Shown here: positions 54,973-64,000 of the stretch, in pieces | Numbering within the stretch: the first letter of the stretch is position 1 | Layout: each line of letters opens with the position of its first letter | Source: Favolaschia claudopus | Lineage: Eukaryota; Basidiomycota; Agaricomycetes; Agaricales; Mycenaceae | DNA: 64,000 nucleotides | NCBI GenBank assembly: GCA_037176885.1 | Contig: JAWWNJ010000008.1 | Location: 2,480,001 to 2,544,000 of the forward strand | Direction: 5' to 3' | The notes under the pieces: generated by a model | Seen by the model: only the letters and a program-made list of their open reading frames with translations | What the model was told of the DNA's origin: nothing | Databases searched by the model: none | Translations under genes and position numbers: made by a program

Positions 54973-56570
54973 TCTGTAGATGGTAGCATTCTAGATTGTT
55001 CAGGTTCTGAGACTTTTTGGATGTCATGAATCTCATCTGGGTATCCTTGCCGCTCATCTCTTTGTGAGATGTAAAGCGTCGCATTCCTGACTTGTTGGAA
55101 AATTTTGGTACTGTATACTAGATGGCCATGTCATGGTTTAGAAGCTGCAAGCTAAAAAGTAAAAAGTAATTCAAACTGCTTGATACCTCATGTTTTCAAT
55201 TTAAACTGAGTCATCATGCCTCCGTTTCATTCTCGCGAAACAGCATGAACAAGTCCGAATCTGGATGTCGCGGACACGTGATCGCGTTTCCTGTCGCGGA
55301 GTTTAAAATTTTCGGTCTCCGTTCTTTCTCCTTTAACCATCATCTTGACCCTCGACGACACTTATCTACGACAATGACGAGCTGCTGTAGCGCTCACCAC
55401 ACGACAAATGGCAATGTGGCGCCAGCCAGTTATCTGCACTTTATTTGACTCGTCAATACATATACGACACGAAAAGCCTCTGAACCACGAGGTTTCGCAA
55501 ATTGCGCTAAACCGCTGCTGTGGACTGCCGTCACGATAACTAGAGCTTTGTGCTTCGGCGGTCTCAAACATAGTCTATTCCACATTTGCGGCCGCGGCGT
55601 AACTGAATCCCACAGGCTGGATTTCGTGTCGTGTGCTTGGGCTTACAGAATCGCAAGACGTCGCGTAGGTGGGTCCAAATGTGGGTCCATGCTTGCATCG
55701 CAATTCAAGAACTTCTGACTTTGTTTCGCTCGCAAAGTTCTCGCTGAAACCAATCCCTCTGTCACTATGAAAGCTGTTGCTCGAACCCCTTCCGTCGTAA
55801 TCCACCATTCAAAACAAGCGCCTGTTCTCGCGCTCGGTGGCACTTTCCATTTTTGCGGCAGTTCATTTCTCCAATTTTGGGTCAATCTTTCGGTCGGCGA
55901 CGCGGCACGGTGAGTCTTGCCTTCCATCGTTGATTTCATCCCTCATGTTCTTGTTAGGTTCGCGTTGTCTTGCAGACGTCAGCGTTTTTGTAATACAGCA
56001 AAACAAGGTAACCTTCAAGCATACAACAGTTTCAAGGCTCTTGTCATCTCAAGGCACTGGACAAAAAAAAAATATGATCATTCGGACGCTTTCAAGCCAG
56101 TGCTTAGTACGTATTGTCAATCTGACACGCTGGAGTCACTTTCGGGGTGCCATGGATCTGTTGCAAGCTGTGTTTGAGTCGCTTCCCCGACTCAATTCCC
56201 CCCGGCGGCTTGGTTGAACCGTGTGTACAATTTTTAACTCGTTCACGCAGAAAATAAATTCGCAAATTTCTCCACGCCGAGCCTTTGGCAAAACAAGAGG
56301 AGTGCTTCTTGGCCTCTACAGTTTGGGCTGCATCTAGACGACGCAAGAGACAAGGAGACAATAAACTCACCTTGTTGAATCGCCAGCATCACTGCCCCAT
56401 CTGTCACCGCTTTCGGCTATCTTTTCGGCCTAAATCCGAAGGCCCTTCTTTGTGCTTCCCGTTCGACCAACCTTGACTCGTGGCTGCTGTAATCTGCTCA
56501 TCCGTTTCCTTGTTCCACTTCCCTTATCCTATCCTAGACCTTCTTCTCTCGCCGTACTTGAAGCGCGAAG
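54973..56570. other. 1.6 kb without a recognisable gene
   Basis: Open frames such as 55643-55939 (-) and 55837-56217 (+) have no recognisable domain. The right end is the promoter of the DUF6699 gene. Confidence 0.45.
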
Positions 56571-58511
56571 ATGTGGCATGGCATGCCTCCCCTTGTCGAC
56601 TCTCGCCACGCTGGACAAATGAATGGTATTCCTCCACCTGCAGGCGCGGTAATGGGCGGTCAGCCCGCAATACACTCCGCTTTCCCAGGTTTCAATCCTC
56701 AAGCGCAACAACAGCAACAAGGGTGCGTTTGCTGCTGCTGCTAACATGATCGTGCTGCTACTGACTTGCTTTGCGAAAATGTTTTCCAGACCGCCACCAT
56801 GGGCTGCGCAGCAAATGATGGCGGGACAAGGGATGGGCGGGCAAGGCACTCCATGGGCTGGTGCTGGTCGAGGCGGAGCGCCTCCATGGGCGCAGCCGGG
56901 TCCTATTCCCGGGCCTTCGTGGGCTAATACGCCCGTGCAGCCGTCCCCGTGGCCACAGCAAACACCACCAGCTTGGGCGCAGAACATGATGCAGTCGCAA
57001 CCGATGCCGCGACAAGGGTGGGGCCCCGCGCCACAGGGAGGAGGGGGAGGCGGAGGCGGAGGCTGGGCCGACAACATACAAACACCCTGGGGGGAGGAGG
57101 ATCCTTGGGATCAGCCGCAGCGGACGCCGGGTATGGGAGGGCATGGGGAGGGCTTTAGCGCGCTAGCTGCGCCTCCCCAGGACTCGACCTCAGGGCAGCC
57201 TATCGGGCGGTCGTTCTTCAATCAAGGGGGAATGCCTCAGGGTGGGATGGGTCAGGGTGGGATGCATGGAGGGATGCATGGAGGGATGGGCCATGGGGGA
57301 ATGGCTCACGGGGGGATGGCGCACGGGGGTATGGCTCACGGAGGGATGTTGGCCCATGGAGGGATGCGGCCTCGTCGTCAACGTACGATGTGGGACGACC
57401 CGTATGATTCGGAGGAAAATTGGGCGGCTGCGGAAGAGGAAGCATACGAAGATGAGGGGTGGGATGACGTACGACCGGCATGGGGTAATATGCGCGAGCG
57501 CGAGCGGGAGCAGCCACGCTTCGCGGCGGCGGACGCGGCGCAGCAGCAGTGGGCTAATTGGGGACAACCCCAAGAGCAGGGTACGCCAGGGATGGACCCG
57601 CGTATCCCATGGGGTCAATCGCCACAAGGAGGAGGATGGGATCTCAGCGCCCAAGGAGCCGAGCTTGTGCGGACGTTTTCGCAGGGGCATATTCAGTCGC
57701 CGAAGAAGAAGAAAAAGAAGAAAGTCGAGCGAGTGCGGGCGAATTCGTTCTCGGGTGGGATGTTACCACAGGCCGGGTGGGCCACCGCAGCGGCGTTCGC
57801 ATTCGACGCGAATAATCTCTCGCGTCGACCGGACGATTGGCGGGATGGGTATTCGCCTCGGGGTATAGCCGGCGCCGACTTGTCGCTCTCGTCGTTCTTC
57901 CGTGTCGGGCGGAAGGTATCAGCCGATCCAAATGGTAAGACAGCCGCCTTGGCGCTCAAACTCGCTCATCGCCTCAATCATCTATTTTCACAGACTGGAC
58001 CGACCAGAAGAAACGCTTACTATGCCGCCCCCTGACATATAGCTCTGGCCGCACCAACATCAGCTACGACCTCCGTCGCGCGCCCGAGCAGTCGCCGTAT
58101 ATGGGGAACTTCCAGCCAAGGTCGCCGCAGGACATGTACGAGATGGCGGTTACGCCGTTCGCAGCGCGTATGCGCCTCGTTCACCCACGTTTACCGTGGT
58201 ACGTCGACGTCGGGGCGCGGTTTACTGCTAACGGGATCACGATCCTCGACGTCCTGCACTCGCTCTTCGACACTCTCAACAGGCCAATCGCGGCGCGGGA
58301 CTTTTGGAATGAGGAGATGGGGAAGAAAGATAGGGACAGTCTCACGAAGACGTACAAGGAGAGATGCGCGAAGCGGGGGGAGGAGCTGGGTGTGAGGGAG
58401 GAGCTGGCGAAGGGGATATACAAGGTGGATTTCCTGGGGGCGGACTGTATCTTTGTCGGGCTTGTGCGGAGGAACGGGATCTGGGAGATCAAGACTGAGA
58501 ACAATCATTGA
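56571..58511 (+). CDS. DUF6699 protein with a Gly/Met/His repeat region
   Basis: Three exons (56571-56722, 56790-57934, 57994-58511) give 604 residues. The first ~360 are low complexity: Pro/Gln/Trp/Gly, a poly-Gly run, then about ten units of the type GGMAHGG or GGMHGG (57236-57365), then an acidic segment (DPYDSEENWAAAEEEAYEDE). A basic KKKKKKK block near residue 365 looks like a nuclear localisation signal. The C-terminal ~160 residues match the fungal DUF6699 domain: LPWYVDVGARFTANGITILD, VLHSLFDTLNRPIAARDFW, and a final DFLGADCIFVGLVRRNGIWE. The function of DUF6699 is unknown. Start 56571 (MWHGMPPLVDSRHAG) is the first ATG of an exon that splices in phase. Confidence 0.8.
57236..57365 (+). 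repeat. Gly-Met-His coding tandem repeat
   Basis: Degenerate 12-18-bp units coding for GGM(x)HGGM. Unit boundaries are even at the DNA level (GGGGGGATGGC, CACGGGGG), so slippage is likely to change copy number. Confidence 0.75.
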
Positions 58512-58980
58512 CTTCAAGGACACGGCATTCATTATTTTGTGAGCGATACTTCTACGTGGTCGCCCTGTTTGACGCTCATGCGCTGCATTCAGTGGCATCT
58601 GTTATTTATCTGGACAATTCACTACTCACTCGAAGCTATCAACGGACTACTCACGACTACTCTTGGTGAGTCTCACGTCGGATCTCGACTTCCCTGATCT
58701 CATCGTCGACAGCCTACATGTATCACCACTCATGCCACAACAAACACTATAGACGAAACGAAATCAATGCTCACTGTACCTCTTCTCATGTGTATATCCC
58801 TGTGTATCCGAAAATGACCTCTTGTTTCCATCGTACCATTTTTTTCGCAGCACGTGGATGATACGATCACGTGAAGTGATGTCACATTCCTTGATCCCGC
58901 TTCGCGATCTTCGATGCCAGTTGACAACAACCATTTTCAAAGAAGTTCAGGGCGTATGACTACTATCATGTCCACCACCG
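58512..58980. other. convergent 3' intergenic region
   Basis: Short gap between the DUF6699 and GH131 stops; no gene seen. Confidence 0.5.
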
Positions 58981-60129
58981 TCAAGCCTTCTCTACGAACA
59001 CGCCGGAATACAGCAATCCCTCTGTTGTCCCTTCTTGGATTCCGTGATGCACCACATCTCCTTGATCTGCCGGCGAATCTTGCGGGTTAACCAGAGGCAG
59101 CTGCAAATAGCTCATCAATACCGCTGGACCGCGACATTGACAGCCAAAATAAAACGCACCTTCAACACGCCAAAATGAAAATCTCCGACCGCGCCGGCAG
59201 CAACGGTGGGATTCGCTACGGTCGGGGTAACCGCGCGTAAGGGCAATCCCTCGGTCGAATACGCGGCTTTCAAGGTGCGATTCTCCCAGTCAACTGTAAT
59301 CGCAAAATTATGCCATAGGAGAGGAACGAATGGAGTCGTGAACAACACATTCAATGCGTGATCGAGAACTTTGAATGAGTGAGCATTTTTGGCGGGGAGT
59401 TGTCCCGTTGGATTCGTGAACGGCGATCCTGCGAGGTAACAGCGACGGATGAGCAGGCAGCTTTACAATTATGTCCAGCCGTGAGTATCGGGATCGACGA
59501 ACCAAGTTGAATGCCAAAGACATGCGTTCCGTCACTTGGCTCGATGAATACGATCTGGTACTCGTGATTGTAATTCAGCGGCTTCGAGGCGTCTTGTTTT
59601 ATGGAGAAATGAAAGGTGGATACTCCGACTTCCATCTCGGTGTCCAATTGCGACGCATTGCCGTCCTTTTGCGCAATCAATTCGGTGCGTCGGAATCCAA
59701 ATTGGGGAGGTCCGCCGCCTGGGACGAAGACGGACGTGTTGTCGATTTTGATGGAGATGACTTGCTCTGTGGGTAGCCCTCGTTTATTCCAAAGAGGCGT
59801 CGCAAGGGCTGAGCGTCCCAAGAAAGTCGTGTACTGGTGGAGGTACATAATTAGATTCAACGAAGCGCCGGTGATGAAGCAAGATTGGCACACATATGTA
59901 GCACTTTCGTTTTGACCCTTGACTCCGCTGATAGTTCATCATTTTCAACGACAGATTCCTGGATTTATGAGGATTCCATAACATACGTTAGAAAGGGACC
60001 CGTCGAGTTAGGTAGAATCGAGGAGGATTGAACGCCGAAGAGTACTCGACCGTCATAGATGATGCTGCTGGAGGTAACAGCAGAAAAAACCGCGCTCAAG
60101 ATTGAAACCAGCGTGCGGATTCGAGGCAT
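58981..60129 (-). CDS. secreted GH131 beta-glucanase
   Basis: Glycoside hydrolase family 131, fungal enzymes acting on beta-1,3/1,4-glucans including cellulosic substrates. Signal peptide at residues ~1-20 (RTLVSILSAVFSAVTSS). Domain blocks: IIYDGRVLFGVQSSSILP, YTTFLGRSALATPLWNK, SSVFVPGGG-type NTSVFVPGGGPPQFGFRRTE, LNYNHEYQIVFIEPSDGTH, NAHSFKVLDHALNVLF, FHFGVLKLPLVNPQDSPAD and VVHHGIQEGTTEGLLYSGVF. A small exon (GVKGQNESATY, 37 nt) inside what looks like one long intron restores the conserved strand. A four-residue RGLP insert follows WNK. A TATAAAT (60168-60174) is 39 bp before the ATG. No CBM1 is attached. About 265 residues. Confidence 0.92.
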
Positions 60130-60339
60130 GATTCTGCGCAAGACTGTGTTGTGCGGCAAAGATATGAATTTATATCAGAGTGGAGAGGAGAAAGTTCGGT
60201 GGTGCGGTGGTTGGTCGGCAAAATCCGAGGAGGTGGTTCAAAATTGGTCGAGTTAAAGTTGGAAATCGAGCAAGATAAATATCAGTTTAGAAACTAGAGA
60301 GTACATTGCAAGAAACCCTGAAGTAAGCCATTCTCCTTC

Positions 60340-61589
60340 TTAGATTGTAGACACAGGAATGGGTTTCTCTGCCATAGCAGCAAGACGGAAGATATGCCGA
60401 GGCTGCACACCATGCTCGTCATCAACGTAGTCCACCACAGCGGTATCTGTCGAACTTAAATATCAGCACCTATTAGTTGGCCGTGAGCCAAATTATGACA
60501 TACGAAGCGTCGAACGATTATCAAAAATCACAATCGTGCGGGGACTCCAACGAACCCTAGCTTGGATATCATGCGAGCCAATTATATGCTGCAGCAGAAA
60601 ATCGGAAATTGCTTTCCATTCGAGGTCTTTCATCCCGACTGCGGAGGTGATAAATTCTCCGTTGACGAAGAGACAGCGAGCGCCAGTGATGGGGTGGACG
60701 CGAACGAGGGGGTGGATGGTGGTGATGGGGTCTTTGCGCACGAGGCCACCGACGAGGCGGGTATGGTTGATCATGTTGGCGGAGGAGTGCTTGACCTGGA
60801 TGCCGTCGAGGAATTTCTGCATTGGTGGGGAGAGACGGCTGTGATGAAACCTTTAGGAAGAACCATCAGAGGGTCAATATTGAACGCACTTATACGCCTC
60901 ATCAGTCGCAGCGAAAACGGTATCTCCTCCGACTTTGGGCCCATCTAGAAGACCGAGCATTACATAACCCGGCGGTTGTATCTCGTAGCTGACATCTTGG
61001 TGCCACAAACATGAGGTCGTTTTCTGTGTGAAAAAAGCATCCAACTCTGCTCTGTTCCCGTCCCGATGAATGATATGAAAGCCTGGATAGCCTTTGAATG
61101 CGAAACTCAGCATCATTTCAGGTTACTATTGCATATACGCTTACCTGGAATACTCCCGGACACAGGCTGATAATTCGGCTTGCCGAAATAATTCATGAAT
61201 TTCTGCTGTGCCTCTGGACCAGCGTCGATGAAGCCGTCTTGATCAGGAAAGGCTACAATCTTCCTCTGAGAAATTAAGAGCGCCAGCTCGTCCTTCGCCT
61301 GGTCGGATAGTTGGGTGAGTTGAACGTTTCGAAGGATGGTGCCCATGCGGGGAGAAATCTCCTCCAGGACCACGGCAGGGGTCAAAAGATTAGGCATCTG
61401 GCTATCCGCTCGAAGTGCTGGGTCGTGAAATTCGAACGGGGGTAGTTTGTCGAACCAGATTTCGTTCCATGTCGGAGTGTACTGTGGATGTTTGATGGCT
61501 TTCTTTTCGAGAGCAGCGCCATGGTAGGGGACGTTGATGTCGTAGGTGATGACCGATTCTTCGTCGGTCGCAGTATCTTTCGGGGGCAT
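60340..61589 (-). CDS. TauD/TfdA-family 2-oxoglutarate-dependent dioxygenase
   Basis: Non-haem Fe(II) enzyme that couples 2-oxoglutarate decarboxylation to oxidation of a sulfonate, sulfate ester or related substrate. Blocks: ITYDINVPYHGAALEKKAIK, PTWNEIWFDKLPPFEFHDP, FPDQDGFIDAGPEAQQKFMN, then the metal motif CLWHQDVSYEIQPPGYVML (HxD), GGDTVFAATDEAY, RVHPITGARCLFVNGEFIT and the distal His restored across an intron (DNRSTLHTAVVDYVDDEHG). The C-terminal basic residue RHIFRL that holds 2-oxoglutarate follows. All metal ligands are present. Start 61589 (MPPKDTATDEES), stop 60340-60342, about 380 residues in five exons. Lies between GH131 and a divergent Zn2Cys6 regulator. Confidence 0.9.
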
Positions 61590-62517
61590 CTTTGGATGAG
61601 TGTGAGTGGGGAGTAGCTGAAGAGCAGGACCCTGGGTGCGCGTCGTTTAAATGGTGCGATTTGTGACGGTTTTGAATGGAGTTAGAACGAGAATTGCGTT
61701 TGCTTCTCTGGATATCCGAGTGTGTATCCAACAATGTTGGCGCAAATTGTGGTCAGAAGTTCGGGAGAAGCTATGGATTTGACTGTTGATCAGCGGCACG
61801 ACCCTCAGGATAATTGAATGAGGGTCAGAGTATGAGAGAAATCAAGAGCACTTCGGGAGGGGAAATGAATGCGACCACAAATTTTATCATGGCACACGAG
61901 CAGCAGCTGCCGATCTCGAGTGGTTTCGCATATGTACCGGGATCCCACAGACGCAATAGACAATTGGTCGTGGCCACGACTGTTACTTCTTTATGGTATT
62001 TTCGTGATGGATCTGCTTTCTCCACTCCGAACCATCAGTCTCTGCGGGTAGACTGAGTAGTCGTCAAGCGCGAAAATGGCACAAACTTCCGTTACTTACT
62101 GACACAAATTCGATTGTCAGCGATTATCCAGAAGACCGAGAAGGAGAGCGTGGACAAGAGCCGCGGAGAGAAGCGGAGAAAAACCTCTATATTTTCCTCC
62201 TCGTTCCGCCACTGGGACCTTTCTACCAAGCAAATTCTAGATTCCACGTCTTTCGTTGGGTATTGCTAGTAATTGCTGTTTTCAAGATCATAGCGCGACA
62301 TTGCATCTCTAGACCTCGAAAAGCACTGATTGGAAGGTAAGGGGGCCTCCATGCTGGTTTTGAAGCTTTCTGAACGTGATGGAAGAGGGAAGGGGACTGA
62401 CACTGCCACACAATATTAATGACTGGAAGCCGCTAAGTGACCGAAATGCCGAGGCCCATGCCGTACGCGAATCCTCCTTGCCCTCTCCCCTCATCTGCAC
62501 CTGGCTGCAAAGCAACA
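61590..62517. promoter_or_regulatory. divergent promoter, TauD dioxygenase / Zn2Cys6 factor
   Basis: 928 bp between divergent starts. No gene and no specific operator recognised, though a CGG-type target site of the adjacent factor would be expected here if it controls its neighbour. Confidence 0.4.
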
Positions 62518-64000
62518 ATGGCAGATGCAAGACCCACGCCAAGCAGGAAACAAAGGGCTCGCCCTTCGTGCGATATCTGTCGTCGCCAGAAAGGTCTGTA
62601 ATTTTGCATCTTTTCTTGCCTTTTTTTTTGTTTGGAATTCATGCGGTACGAATTTCTAGTGAGATGTAAGCATGTACTCTTTTGAAGAATTCCGTTTAAT
62701 AGTGCATGTCTAGGCGATAGCGCTAGCCAGCTTGACGGGAGGTGTACAAATTGTAAAAAGTACATTCTGAGGCAGATGATAACTCGCTATCTCAACACAC
62801 AATTCTAGCTTCAATTCCGAGTGCACCCACACTATGTCTGATTCAACCGTTTGTATTGTTTTCTTGCGTATGACAACATCATCCTTTCTGACCTTGCAGC
62901 AGTATCAGCGTGGAAAGCGCCGGTAGGTGGTTTTCAAAAGATTAGCGTGGTATACTGACTGGCGCAGTATGAGAAAGAATAAACCGGAACAGGTATCAAT
63001 ACTGTTCGTCATGCGTTCGAAATTCGTACTCACCACCTCTCTAGTCCGGGACAAGCAGTCAATTGTCGACTAAAAACATAGTCGACGCATTATTGCGTCA
63101 AGCATATCCGACACCACAGGATCCAAACTCCCTAGTGCAACTCTTGCTGGAGATTTGTCGCTACGCTCGATCGTTGGAGCAGAAACCTGGATCGAATTCC
63201 TCGATGTCAGCCACTCCTTCTGACGTGGAACCAAGCGGATTAGTGGTCGACCTTGACAAGCTTCCGGAGCATTTGAAGAGCATAACAATGGAGTCGTCGG
63301 ATCGCAGATTCTATGGGAAGAACAGCATGGTCGCTTACGTTCGGGCGGCTATGGAGGCGGGTCTGCAAGGGTTGACTTCGACGACGAAACCACGCGATCC
63401 ACCTCTGACGAGACCTAAATATTGGACGCCTTTGCCTGTGAGTACCGAAGTCAATATCTTTATCCAGAATGATTCATTTTTCCCAGTGGGAGGTTCAAAA
63501 ACCCCAAGTCCTCAAACTGATATTCCCACCTCCCGACCTCCTACACCACCTCATCGACCTCTACTTCGCACAAATCAACATCTTCATCTTCGTTCTCCAC
63601 CGCCCGACCTTCGAAAAGTCCCTCTCCGACAGCCTGCATCTCAGCAATCCCGACTTCGGGTGCATCGTGCTAGCGGTGTGTGCCTTGGCGAGTAAAATCT
63701 CCGACGATTCAAGGGTGTTCCTGCCGTGCGAGCAAGGGGAGCTGAGCGCGGGATGGGAATGGTTTCGACAGATTCAACGCCCCTTTGACGGACCTGTTAA
63801 GCCGGCGTCGTTATTTCAGCTTCAATTATGTTGCGTGGGTCCTCTACCGATTGCGTTCATCATGCAATTTGGTTGATATTGTTTCACCTTTGCAGCTCTA
63901 TATCACATTTATGCAGTCCGGAGCGGATTTGGAGAGCTGCTGGATGCTCTCCGGAATCGGTCTCCTCCAAGCGCAGGACATGGGTGCTTTGCGACCGCTG
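62518..64000 (+). CDS. Zn2Cys6 transcription factor, cut by right edge
   Basis: Gal4-type regulator whose zinc cluster is spread over four small exons. They read RARPSCDICRRQK, then VRCDSASQLDGRCTNCKNFN and SECTH, giving all six cysteines (CxxCx6Cx..CxxCx6C). A linker follows (STKNIVDALLRQAYPTPQDP, then SLVQLLLEICRYARSLEQK; coiled). The fungal_trans middle homology region starts at RPKYWTPLPWEVQ, then LIFPPPDLLHHLIDLYFAQI, VLHRPTFEKSLSDSLH and YITFMQSGADLESCWML to the window edge. The start at 62518 (MADARPTPSRKQ) directly precedes the cluster. Divergent from the TauD gene, whose regulator it may be. Activator or repressor status and target are unknown. Confidence 0.9.

Noticed and set aside
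1..64000. CRISPR arrays, bacterial-type operons, prophage or origins
   Set aside because: Spliced eukaryotic genes throughout; no regularly spaced repeats of CRISPR type were seen.

Overview
This window is nuclear DNA of a filamentous fungus, most likely an Agaricomycete (Basidiomycota). Genes are split by many short GT-AG introns of about 48-80 bp, often with GTNNGT donors. There are expanded leucine-rich F-box proteins, a DUF6699 protein, a GH131 glucanase, a GPI-anchored trehalase, a sedolisin and a CsbD/Hmp1-like protein. All gene models below were assembled by hand by joining exons across introns, so exon edges are inferences unless a paralogue confirms them.

Layout. 0-10 kb: a DUF4139-type protein (cut by the left edge), a small SWIM zinc-finger protein, and an MFS transporter divergent from FAD monooxygenase copy 1. 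That copy converges on F-box gene 1. 10-17 kb: F-box gene 2 lies head to head with gene 1 and carries a frameshift; then comes unit A of an inverted duplication with one fungal conserved gene. 17-29 kb: trehalase, two tandem secreted carboxylesterases, and F-box gene 3. 29-37 kb: FAD monooxygenase copy 2 (converging on F-box 3), 3 kb without recognisable genes, a GNAT acetyltransferase and the CsbD/Hmp1-like gene. 37-44 kb: a 75-bp MITE-like palindrome with an 8-bp direct repeat, a sedolisin protease, HIS1, and unit B (inverted copy of unit A) sharing a promoter with HIS1. 44-64 kb: 5 kb of mostly relic or empty sequence, proteasome beta-6, FAD monooxygenase copy 3, a DUF6699 protein, GH131, a TauD/TfdA dioxygenase and a Zn2Cys6 regulator cut by the right edge.

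How it hangs together. Housekeeping genes (HIS1, proteasome beta-6) are interspersed with secreted and catabolic functions. Polymer or lipid attack: GH131, trehalase, two esterases, sedolisin. Small-molecule oxidation and import: three FAD monooxygenases, TauD dioxygenase, MFS. Duplication dominates the window: three FAD copies, three F-box genes, two esterases and two copies of the unit A/B gene. The most informative signals are an excess of four introns in one of two tandem esterases, the large inverted duplication with paired Gcn4/Cpc1-type sites in the HIS1 promoter, the MITE-like palindrome, and splice-site or frame decay in the head-to-head F-box pair.
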